Source: Deltaproteobacteria bacterium (lineage in GTDB: Bacteria > Desulfobacterota > Binatia > UBA9968). Taken from it: a DNA stretch of 47,935 nt. Below are positions 40,820 through 47,935 of this stretch, piece after piece (position 1 is the stretch's first letter; every line of letters starts with the position of its first letter). A program made the position numbers and the translations under genes. The stretch covers positions 1 through 47,935 of the forward strand of contig JACPSE010000038.1 in assembly GCA_016193465.1 (NCBI GenBank), given 5' to 3'. Under the pieces are notes generated by a model. It did no database searches. It saw only the letters and a program-made list of their open reading frames with translations, and was not told the origin of the DNA.

Positions 40820-42022
40820 CTATTTCTTCAGGGCTGCCAGTTCGCCCCCGTAAGACCTCCCCCTCACAGCGGCTACCTGGGGCGCCGCTTTCGGAAGAGC
40901 AACGCAGGTCAAAGCTGAAAAAAGTATCAGGAGGGAAGCGAAGTAAAAGACCCAACTAAACCCCATCGTATCAGCCAGGATCCCCGCAACAAAAACGGCA
41001 ATAGGCTTAAACACGTTGGAGAGAGTCTTGAACGCGGCGAGATCGATAGAGGTTTGGTCCTTCGTAGCAAACTCTAATTTCAGATGATTCTGATACACCG
41101 CGCAGGCACTGTTGAGAAGCTGATACAAACATATCAAAAGCAAAAAAAAGTAAACGGACGTGGGGAGCGACAAGCTGAGGCACACCGGCAGAAGCAATAA
41201 ACCGCTTGTCACCAAAGCCTTACGAGGATCCCGGCCGGTGATAAGCCGTCTGGACAAAAAGCCGACGTTGACCCCGTAAAAGATAAGCCCGGCCATCATC
41301 ACAGCCCCTACCAGAGTCGGGGATAGCCCGAATACAACCGTCAGATAAACGGGGAGAATGGCGCTTGCCCAAGCGTCCTCTGCGCCTTGAAGAAACCCGC
41401 GTGAGAGTCCCAACGTCTTGATTTTAGCGTCAACACCTCCCCAGATCTTGAGTATAGGCGTCCTCGCCTCCTCTCTAAGATCCGGGAGATAAAGTAAGGC
41501 CATTCCGGCGGCCACAGTGGTTAACAGACCAAAAACTACAATGGAATACTTAAAGGGGAGAAAAGCTATGAGGGCGCCGCCGACAAACATACCTATCCCC
41601 TTTGCGACGTCCCGAAGGCCGAGGATCATATTAATATGGTGCGGTTGGCTCTCTTTAGGGGAAAAATGCTTGACATAGACTTCGCTCATGAGCGGCATGT
41701 TAATGAGCCCGCGCACAAACCTCTCCAAGTAGATCAGGACGAAAGCGGGGTCGAAGATATACAGGAAGGAAATCAGGCTATGAAGGCCGAGGCTGCCCAA
41801 CAGGCACCGTCTATATCCCAAGCGGTTAATCGCCAGCCCTACTACTATAGGGGCAAGAATTTGAGCCAGGGTATTGAAGAAAAAGAGAAAGGCGATCTTG
41901 GATATGGAGACTCCCACCGAGACAAAGTAGACCGGTAGAATAACCCGCAATGCGCCTATTGTTAACGACGCGCTCCAGAGGCCTAGGGCGACGACCGCTA
42001 TGGTCCGCTTATGTCTCTCCAT
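40820..42022 (-). CDS. Major facilitator superfamily transporter
   Basis: The 400-residue protein has about 12 hydrophobic segments with the MFS loop pattern (GLAINRLGYRRCLLG between TM2 and TM3, and NVGFLSRRLITGRDPRKAL at the equivalent second-half position). The substrate is unknown; it is not clearly in a known drug or sugar subfamily. It is positioned between the PhnD-like gene (48 bp) and the VTC gene (30 bp), so a transport role tied to the same stimulus is inferred. Confidence 0.85.
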   Translation of the reverse strand: MERHKRTIAVVALGLWSASLTIGALRVILPVYFVSVGVSISKIAFLFFFNTLAQILAPIVVGLAINRLGYRRCLLGSLGLHSLISFLYIFDPAFVLIYLERFVRGLINMPLMSEVYVKHFSPKESQPHHINMILGLRDVAKGIGMFVGGALIAFLPFKYSIVVFGLLTTVAAGMALLYLPDLREEARTPILKIWGGVDAKIKTLGLSRGFLQGAEDAWASAILPVYLTVVFGLSPTLVGAVMMAGLIFYGVNVGFLSRRLITGRDPRKALVTSGLLLLPVCLSLSLPTSVYFFLLLICLYQLLNSACAVYQNHLKLEFATKDQTSIDLAAFKTLSNVFKPIAVFVAGILADTMGFSWVFYFASLLILFSALTCVALPKAAPQVAAVRGRSYGGELAALKK

Positions 42023-42052
42023 CGAGTTGAGCCCTCCTCATGCTAACGCGCT

Positions 42053-42898
42053 CTACCCCAGCGGTTGGCTCTCGGGCCTGTAAGCCTCGATCTTCCGGAG
42101 GAAAGAATTTGCTTCTTTATGATGTTTGAGAGGTCCCTGAAACAAAAATCCCATTCCTTCCACAAACTTCGAGAAATTGCTTTTCCAAATGGGATACCTT
42201 TTCTCTAAATCAGCGGTCCAAGCCGGAGGACTACCCCGCGGGTACTTCAACTCCAGAATGGTCTTGTCCGATTTCCCTGCTGGTTCTTCGACGGGATACT
42301 TCCACGAATCATAAGAATAGACATCAGCGCCTACGTGGTAGGACTGGATGTCCCAATCGAGGCAAACTCGCTCGATTTCATTTTGAAAGGCTATTCTTTT
42401 ATATGTCAGCAAGAGGACAGGCTTGAGACCGTTTGTCAGGACTGTTTCCTGAGTCTCCCGATACAAGTTGCGAATGACATCGGGATCGGCGCCATTCTGG
42501 TTATAATCCAATACGCTTTGTCCTGGGTCCCTACCCTCCAAGAACTCTGGAAGGTCCGCCCTATACAATCCGAATCTCTTTTTTCTCCATCGCTCCTTCT
42601 CTCTGATCTTTACCTCCACCCAGTAGTCTGATATCGGCTTTGGAGACTCGCCATAGTTTTCATAGGTCCTGAGTCGCACAAGAATAAGACGACCACCGTT
42701 TACGATGCTATAACACGTTAAGTCATAGTCTCGGTTGTCGAAATAGACGCTACCCACGCAGGTGATCCCGTATATGGGATGGAGCCCGTATTTGGGCAGG
42801 TATTCGCTCAACTCACGCCATAGGCCCGCCACGCCGTCCTGACTGACGCCTACCTCATAATTTCTTTCAATGCGATCTTGGTAGATGGGACCTTTCAT
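42053..42898 (-). CDS. VTC-domain protein (polyphosphate polymerase-like)
   Basis: The 281-residue protein resembles the VTC catalytic core of polyphosphate polymerases, a tunnel-fold domain. The matching pattern is GSVYFDNRDYDLT, an RLR strand (LILVRLRTYENYG), YWVEVKIREKERWRKKRF, then ERVCLDWDIQS and TILELKYPRG. In the tunnel, basic residues bind phosphate chains and Glu binds the metal. No SPX domain is fused. Bacterial VTC proteins are usually tied to polyphosphate synthesis or unknown roles. This one sits in a sensor/transport cluster. Confidence 0.8.
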   Translation of the reverse strand: MKGPIYQDRIERNYEVGVSQDGVAGLWRELSEYLPKYGLHPIYGITCVGSVYFDNRDYDLTCYSIVNGGRLILVRLRTYENYGESPKPISDYWVEVKIREKERWRKKRFGLYRADLPEFLEGRDPGQSVLDYNQNGADPDVIRNLYRETQETVLTNGLKPVLLLTYKRIAFQNEIERVCLDWDIQSYHVGADVYSYDSWKYPVEEPAGKSDKTILELKYPRGSPPAWTADLEKRYPIWKSNFSKFVEGMGFLFQGPLKHHKEANSFLRKIEAYRPESQPLG

Positions 42899-42919
42899 CC
42901 ATATCTCCCCGATGGCACC

Positions 42920-43111
42920 TCAGTGGAACCCCTTTCTTTTGACATTCAAATTCTTCAGCAGCCAGGCTTCGATCATCTCCTGCTTGAAGCGCCATTGATT
43001 GCCGACACGAAAGGCGGGGATCTTCTTCTGGGCTACTAAACGATAGACGGTGAACTTGTCAACCTTGAGGTAGTGCGCCACCTGCGCAGTGGTTAATAGG
43101 GATTCCGCCAT
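42920..43111 (-). CDS. Small HTH (excisionase/MerR-like) DNA-binding protein
   Basis: The 63-residue protein is one helix-turn-helix domain of the HTH_17/excisionase type: LLTTAQVAHYLKVDKFTVYRL, then KIPAFRVGNQWRFKQEMI. It may regulate its own cluster. The gene is first in the minus-strand cluster, 21 bp before the VTC gene, and divergent from the FadL-like gene. Confidence 0.88.
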   Translation of the reverse strand: MAESLLTTAQVAHYLKVDKFTVYRLVAQKKIPAFRVGNQWRFKQEMIEAWLLKNLNVKRKGFH

Positions 43112-43122
43112 AATTGTTCTTT

Positions 43123-43139
43123 TTAGCAGTAATTAGCAG
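43123..43139. promoter_or_regulatory. Direct repeat TTAGCAG upstream of the HTH gene
   Basis: TTAGCAG occurs at 43123-43129 and again at 43133-43139, ten base pairs apart, so both copies face the same side of the helix. They lie 11-28 bp from the HTH start and 70-90 bp before the FadL-like start. This is a plausible site for the HTH protein to control both directions. Confidence 0.35.
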
Positions 43140-43210
43140 AGTTTGCTATCCATATACAGCATTTTTTCCTTGTAGTCAACTTAACTTTGGACTAAAAGGG
43201 GCCTACTCCA

Positions 43211-44461
43211 ATGGCCAGGCTCCCCCTATTAGCGGGCGCGCCTCTCGTATGTCTCACGCTGCTGCTCCAAGAGGCCTCAGGCGGCGGTTATGCCCTCCCC
43301 TATCAGAGCGCCAAAGCTGTAGGCCAAGGCAATGCCATGACGGCAGGTGTCAACGACCCATCGGCCGTCTACGCCAACCCGGCGGCCCTCTCTGAGGTTG
43401 AAGGGAACCAGATCCAGGGCGGCCTGCAGTACATCAATGTCGTTAGCGGCGTCACGAACAGCGGCAGGAAGTCGCGCAATCAGCACGACGATAATTTCAT
43501 CCCCACTCTCTTCGCCAACTATCAAGTACCGGGGACCGACTTAGTGATGGGAATCGGTCTCTACACGCCTTTCGGCCTCGCGACAAGCTACGGTGAAAGG
43601 AGCTTCACGCGCTTTGGCGCCGTTCGCTCGGAGTTGAGGACCTTTTACCTCACTCCCGCTATTGCCTGGCGGGTCAACCCTTCTCTTTCGGTTGGGGGAG
43701 GGTTGAGTTTCGTCCACTCCTCGGCGCTTTTTTCTCGCGCTCTATTCTTGGGCGGAGGGGCAGAGGGGAAAATCCGTCTCACGGACACGGACAACGGATA
43801 CACCTTCAACCTGGGAATGCTTCTTAAGCCAGATGAGAGATGGAAGGTCGGCATCACGTACAGGGGCCGGGTAGACTTGAACTACGACACCGCTGATGTG
43901 AAGGTTGCCGATGCCGCGGGTGTCGTGGAAACCGGCAAATCCAAAGGGACCCAGATCCCCTTACCCCCGGTCATCAGCTTTGGGCTTCATTGGCAAATGA
44001 CGCGCGAGTGGGGAGTGGAGTTCGCCTACGACTACACCCACTGGAACGAGTTCCGCCATCTAAAGGCGCGCTTCAATCGCGCCTTTTTAGGCGGCGCGCT
44101 GCGCGGGTTATTCATCCAAGAAAGATGGAAAGACACCCACACCTTGCGCCTGGGAAGCAACTATCAACTCAGCCCGGCTTGGGTGGCGAGGGCAGGGATA
44201 GTCCTCGACGAGAGCCCTATTCCCGCGAGCACCCTGGGGCCATCCATACCTGGAGCAGACACCTTAACCGTCAATGCCGGCTTGGGTTACCGGTGGGATC
44301 ACTGGAGTCTAGATGTAGGTTACGCGGCTATCTTCTACAAAAATAGAAGTGTCCTGAACAATGTCCTGGAGGCCAGCAGCTCCAGCACGCTTACCCCAGG
44401 CCGAGACCGCTACCGGACCTTTGATAATTTTGTTTCACTCACCCTGGGGTACAAGTTTTGA
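43211..44461 (+). CDS. FadL/OMPP1 family outer-membrane transport protein
   Basis: The 416-residue protein has a signal peptide and the family start GGGYALPYQSAKAVGQGNAMT, followed by NDPSAVYANPAALS. The C terminus ends with an aromatic residue (SLTLGYKF), typical of beta-barrel insertion. FadL channels take up hydrophobic compounds such as fatty acids or aromatics. The ATG follows AAAAGGGG. It is divergent from the HTH gene and converges on glnS, with stop codons 2 bp apart. Confidence 0.9.
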   Translation: MARLPLLAGAPLVCLTLLLQEASGGGYALPYQSAKAVGQGNAMTAGVNDPSAVYANPAALSEVEGNQIQGGLQYINVVSGVTNSGRKSRNQHDDNFIPTLFANYQVPGTDLVMGIGLYTPFGLATSYGERSFTRFGAVRSELRTFYLTPAIAWRVNPSLSVGGGLSFVHSSALFSRALFLGGGAEGKIRLTDTDNGYTFNLGMLLKPDERWKVGITYRGRVDLNYDTADVKVADAAGVVETGKSKGTQIPLPPVISFGLHWQMTREWGVEFAYDYTHWNEFRHLKARFNRAFLGGALRGLFIQERWKDTHTLRLGSNYQLSPAWVARAGIVLDESPIPASTLGPSIPGADTLTVNAGLGYRWDHWSLDVGYAAIFYKNRSVLNNVLEASSSSTLTPGRDRYRTFDNFVSLTLGYKF

Positions 44462-44462
44462 C

Positions 44463-46190
44463 CTACCGCTTCCTCTGTGCCTTCTCGACCTTGGCCCAAG
44501 TGTCGCGCAATGTAACCGTCCGATTGAATACCGGCGCTGCCGAGGAAGAATCGACAGGATCAACGAAGAAATAGCCCAGCCTCTCAAACTGGTAACGACT
44601 GCCTGGCGCTGCTGCGGCAAGACTAGGCTCCACACGGCACGAGGTCAATCTGACGAGCGAGTTCGGATTTAAGTTACTCCTCCAATCGGCTCCTCCCTCG
44701 ACATCGTCCGGGTTTGGCTTTAAAAAGAGGTGATCGTACAAGCGCACTTCGGCTTCGATAGCGTGGGCCGCCGAAACCCAGTGCAACGTCGCCTTGACCT
44801 TGCGTCCGCTCTGGGCCGAGCCGCTCTTGGTGGCGGGATCGTAGGTGCAGTGAAGCTCGGTCACCTCCCCGCTCTTAAGATCTTTGACGACGTCGACGCA
44901 CTTGATAATGTAGCCGTAGCGCAGCCGCACCTCGCGCCCGGGCGAGAGGCGGAAAAAACCCTTTGGCGGGTCCTCACGAAAATCCTCTGTTTCGATATAC
45001 AGCGCGCGCGAGAACGGAACCTTACGGGTACCCATGCTCGGATCCTCAGGGCTGTTCACTGCCTCCAACTCCTCCACCTTCCCATCGGGATAGTTGTCGA
45101 TGACCACCCGAAGCGGACGCAGCACGGCCATCACGCGCGGGGCGCGCTTGTTCAGGTCTTCACGCAGGCAATGTTCAAGCATCGCTATATCCACGGTGCT
45201 GTTCCGCTTGGCCACGCCGATCCGCTCACAAAAAGTTCGGATGGACTCCGGCGTATAGCCACGCCGCCTGATGCCCGCCAGGGTCGGCATTCGCGGATCG
45301 TCCCACCCGGTGACATGCCCCCGTTCAACCAAGTCCAGCAGCCTTCGCTTGCTCAACACAGCGTAAGTGAGGTTGAGGCGGGCGAACTCAATCTGCTGCG
45401 GATGGTGAATCTTCAACGCGTCCAGAAACCAGTCATATAACGGGCGATGATCCTCAAACTCCAGCGTGCAAATGGAATGGGTAATCCCCTCGATGGAATC
45501 CGACTGGCCGTGGGCAAAATCATAGGTGGGATAGATGCACCATCTGTCGCCCGTGCGGTGATGGGTGGCCCGCAAAATGCGATACATAACCGGATCCCGC
45601 ATATTCAGATTCGGAGATGCCATGTCGATCTTTGCGCGCAGGGTACGGGAGCCATCCGGAAATTCGCCCGCCCTCATGCGCTCAAACAGGTCCAGGTTCT
45701 CTTCCACCGAACGCGCGCGATACGGGCTGTCCTTGCCCGGCTCGGTCAAAGTTCCGCGGTATTCCCGGATTTCGTCCGCGCTCAAGTCGCAAACATACGC
45801 CATGCCTGCCTTGATCAATTGCACCGCGTATTGGTAGAGCTGCTCGAAGTAGTCGGAGGCGTAGTACTCTCGATCTCCCCAGTCAAACCCCAACCAGCGC
45901 ACGTCCGCTTTGATGCAGTCGACATACTCGACCTCTTCCTTGCTGGGATTGGTATCATCAAAGCGCAAGTTGCAGAGCCCGCCGTATTCGGCCGCAAGGC
46001 CGAAATTAAGGCAGATAGCCTTGGCGTGTCCGATATGGAGATAGCCGTTCGGCTCCGGCGGGAATCGCGTGTGGACACGGCCATCGTTCTTATTGACGTT
46101 TATGTCCTCCGTAATGATATTTCGGATAAAGTTCGAGGGAAGAGCATCGGGCACGGCTATATTTGTGGCACTTTTCTCGGTATCTTTCAT
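44463..46190 (-). CDS. glnS: Glutaminyl-tRNA synthetase
   Basis: The 575-residue class I synthetase carries the HIGH-region sequence [16 protein letters not shown] near the N terminus and the KMSKS-equivalent [11 protein letters not shown]. The GlnRS anticodon-binding beta-barrels follow ([20 protein letters not shown]-like). It attaches glutamine to tRNA-Gln directly, so this organism may not need the GatCAB route for Gln. The minus-strand ATG follows CGGAGAGATG. It is divergent from gltX with 118 bp between. Confidence 0.95.
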   Translation of the reverse strand: MKDTEKSATNIAVPDALPSNFIRNIITEDINVNKNDGRVHTRFPPEPNGYLHIGHAKAICLNFGLAAEYGGLCNLRFDDTNPSKEEVEYVDCIKADVRWLGFDWGDREYYASDYFEQLYQYAVQLIKAGMAYVCDLSADEIREYRGTLTEPGKDSPYRARSVEENLDLFERMRAGEFPDGSRTLRAKIDMASPNLNMRDPVMYRILRATHHRTGDRWCIYPTYDFAHGQSDSIEGITHSICTLEFEDHRPLYDWFLDALKIHHPQQIEFARLNLTYAVLSKRRLLDLVERGHVTGWDDPRMPTLAGIRRRGYTPESIRTFCERIGVAKRNSTVDIAMLEHCLREDLNKRAPRVMAVLRPLRVVIDNYPDGKVEELEAVNSPEDPSMGTRKVPFSRALYIETEDFREDPPKGFFRLSPGREVRLRYGYIIKCVDVVKDLKSGEVTELHCTYDPATKSGSAQSGRKVKATLHWVSAAHAIEAEVRLYDHLFLKPNPDDVEGGADWRSNLNPNSLVRLTSCRVEPSLAAAAPGSRYQFERLGYFFVDPVDSSSAAPVFNRTVTLRDTWAKVEKAQRKR

Positions 46191-46308
46191 GGCATCTCTC
46201 CGGGTTGTCCATCATGTCGGTAAATCCATTGTCACAATATACACTCTTAACGCGTCTTCATAAACCGCGCCGTTGACTTTTTCTGCCGCTCCTGGTTACC
46301 GTTAATCC

Positions 46309-47712
46309 ATGTCATCTGTCCGTACCCGTTTTGCCCCGAGCCCCACCGGATATCTCCACATCGGCGGAGCTCGCACCGCTCTCTTTAATTATCTCTTTGC
46401 GCGCCACCATGGCGGCGTGTTTATTCTCCGTATCGAGGATACCGACCGGGAGCGATCCACGCCGGAGGCGATCGAGGCAATCATCCAGAGCCTCAAGTGG
46501 CTCGATCTCAAATGCGACGAGGGACCTTATTTCCAAACCCAGAGATTTTCGCTCTATAAAGAAAAAGTGCAAGAACTCTTGAGTGAGGGAAAGGCCTATC
46601 GTTGCATCTGTACTCCCGAGGAGCTGGAAGCCAAACGACAGGCCGCCCAGCGACAAAAGAAAAAACCTGCTTATGACGGCACTTGCCGCCTAAAGCCTCC
46701 GGTTATACGCGTTGGTCAACCTTACACCGTTCGCTTCCGCTCTCCGCGCGAAGGCACGACCGTCGTGGATGATACTGTCAAAGGAGAGGTTGCTTTTGAC
46801 AATGGAGAGCTTGATGACCTCATCATTGCCAGGTCCGATGGCACTCCGACCTACAACTTCTGCGTGGTCGTGGACGATGTCGATATGCGGATCACCCACG
46901 TCATTCGGGGAGACGATCACCTGGCGAACACGCCGCGCCAGGTCCTCCTTTACCAGGCCCTAGGCTACCCCACGCCTCAGTTCGCCCACGTCCCGCTCAT
47001 TCTCGGCACCGACAAGGCGCGGTTGAGCAAGCGCCATGGGGCCACGTCGGTTACAGCTTACAAAGAAATGGGTTATTTCCCGGAGGCCCTGGTCAACTAT
47101 CTCGTCCGCCTCGGCTGGTCGCACGGCGATCAGGAGATCTTCTCCCGCGACGAGCTGATTGAAAAGTTTAGCCTCGACGAGGTGGGAAAATCGGCTGGAG
47201 TGTTCAATCCGGAAAAGCTTCTCTGGGTGAACTTCCACTACATGAAAACTCTTCCGCTAAGCCGGCTCGCTGAGGACGTTGTTCCCTTCATTGCCGTCAA
47301 GGGCTATCCCGCGCCGGTAGATCATGCGTGGCTGGAGAAGATGATCCGGACGCTGCAGGAGCGGGCCAGCACGCTGGCGGAGCTGGTGGACCTGGGCCGC
47401 TTCTACTTATCCGATGAGATCTCGATCGACGAGAAGGCGGCAAAAAAATTTCTCGCCCGAGAAGTTTCCGAGCCCCTTGAGGAGTTAATTCAACGGCTGG
47501 CATCTCTGCCCAATTTTAGTGAGCAACAAATCGAGCAAGCGTTTACAGAGACACTGAAAAGAAAAGGGCTTCCTTTGGGGAAACTGGCCCAACCGGTCCG
47601 AGTGGCGCTTACAGGCTCGACCGCAAGCCCCGGCATCTACGAAGTCATCGCCGTGCTGGGACAGGAACGGACCTTGAAACGGCTTAAGAAGGCACTCGAA
47701 CACATCCACTAG
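46309..47712 (+). CDS. gltX: Glutamyl-tRNA synthetase
   Basis: The 467-residue class I synthetase has the HIGH motif in [21 protein letters not shown] and the KMSKS motif in [16 protein letters not shown]-terminal anticodon-binding helical domain ([21 protein letters not shown]) follows. It charges tRNA-Glu with glutamate. The start is set by the conserved [11 protein letters not shown] opening, with no strong Shine-Dalgarno. T-rich sequence (CCCTTTTTTTCTG) about 15 bp after the stop may end transcription. Confidence 0.95.
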   Translation: MSSVRTRFAPSPTGYLHIGGARTALFNYLFARHHGGVFILRIEDTDRERSTPEAIEAIIQSLKWLDLKCDEGPYFQTQRFSLYKEKVQELLSEGKAYRCICTPEELEAKRQAAQRQKKKPAYDGTCRLKPPVIRVGQPYTVRFRSPREGTTVVDDTVKGEVAFDNGELDDLIIARSDGTPTYNFCVVVDDVDMRITHVIRGDDHLANTPRQVLLYQALGYPTPQFAHVPLILGTDKARLSKRHGATSVTAYKEMGYFPEALVNYLVRLGWSHGDQEIFSRDELIEKFSLDEVGKSAGVFNPEKLLWVNFHYMKTLPLSRLAEDVVPFIAVKGYPAPVDHAWLEKMIRTLQERASTLAELVDLGRFYLSDEISIDEKAAKKFLAREVSEPLEELIQRLASLPNFSEQQIEQAFTETLKRKGLPLGKLAQPVRVALTGSTASPGIYEVIAVLGQERTLKRLKKALEHIH

Positions 47713-47799
47713 ACCGCCTCCCTTTTTTTCTGCTTGCTAACGCCCGAATCCGTAGTAAAATTGGCTAGTTTTCCGCCTTGGCCGGCACAGCGTTGAGGC

Positions 47800-47930
47800 T
47801 TTGCCATTTGCAACTTCATCTTAAAGCGGGGCCACGGCTTTGCCGACTATATGCTCTATGTAGATGGTAGGGCCGCCGGAGTCGTTGAAGCTAAAAAAGA
47901 AGGCGTTACAATTACTCGCGATGAGACATA
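47800..47930 (+). pseudogene. Fragment of type I restriction enzyme HsdR N-terminal region
   Basis: One frame between an in-frame TGA and a TAG at 47928 reads FAICNFILKRGHGFADYMLY and continues VDGRAAGVVEAKKEGVTI. The pattern GFADYLLYVDG-AVGVVEAKKEG is characteristic of the nuclease-domain start of HsdR. No start codon with a ribosome-binding site is present. The gene appears decayed, although anything beyond the window edge cannot be seen. Confidence 0.55.
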
Positions 47931-47935
47931 GTCGG

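Noticed and set aside
1-47935. CRISPR arrays, tRNA or rRNA genes
   Set aside because: No equally spaced direct repeats with unique spacers, no cloverleaf and no rRNA core sequence were found on reading; a program scan would be needed to exclude small or degenerate ones.

Overview
The window is about 48 kb of moderately GC-rich DNA from a Gram-negative bacterium, most likely an uncultivated soil or subsurface lineage. An outer-membrane FadL-type channel, a periplasmic binding protein with a signal peptide and bacterial housekeeping genes show the cell type. The gene content (UbiD-type decarboxylase, several molybdenum hydroxylase subunits, a PrpF-like isomerase, NtrC-type regulators, a GlnRS) and the iterated 'word-like' intergenic repeats recall metagenomic Desulfobacterota, Methylomirabilota or Binatota relatives. 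The phylum cannot be fixed from this sequence alone. No rRNA, tRNA or CRISPR array was seen.

Layout. 0-8.4 kb is a chromosomal backbone: coaE, efp, a Glu/Leu-type dehydrogenase, a HIT protein, two tandem Rieske proteins, a small zinc-ribbon protein, a CysQ-type phosphatase, an unknown membrane protein, nicotinamidase, a HAD hydrolase and a dienelactone hydrolase. 8.4-15.1 kb is an accessory island with every gene on the minus strand: two toxin-antitoxin modules (Phd/ParE and VapBC) bracket a DUF6429 protein, a 428-residue protein of unknown family, an AbiGi-like abortive-infection protein and a DUF4062-TPR protein, with two decayed gene remnants. 15.2-31 kb is catabolic and transport: an orphan molybdenum-hydroxylase large subunit, a UspA protein, a UbiD-family decarboxylase, ABC transporter parts without binding proteins, a GntR/FCD regulator, a dihydroorotase-like amidohydrolase and a complete three-subunit molybdenum hydroxylase. 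The last gene of that set has been entered at its 3' end by a REP-associated tyrosine transposase (RAYT) element bounded by a perfect 18-bp inverted repeat. 31.4-33.6 kb holds pyrE and a PrpF-like gene.

33.7-43.1 kb is a minus-strand cluster of eight genes: a small HTH protein, a VTC-domain protein, an MFS transporter, a PhnD-like binding protein, a membrane histidine kinase, a protein with degenerate receiver, AAA+ and kinase modules, an NtrC-type activator and a receiver-kinase hybrid. A FadL-type channel is divergent from it. I infer a signalling and transport system for a phosphorus-containing or other anionic solute; this is the best candidate here for an undescribed system. The window ends with divergent glnS and gltX and a decayed HsdR fragment.

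An 89-nt imperfect palindrome occurs twice in opposite orientation (27447-27535 and 32282-32370), with a diverged third copy at 27551-27663. Its interior is conserved while its stems change in a compensating way, which points to a selected or mobilised folded element.
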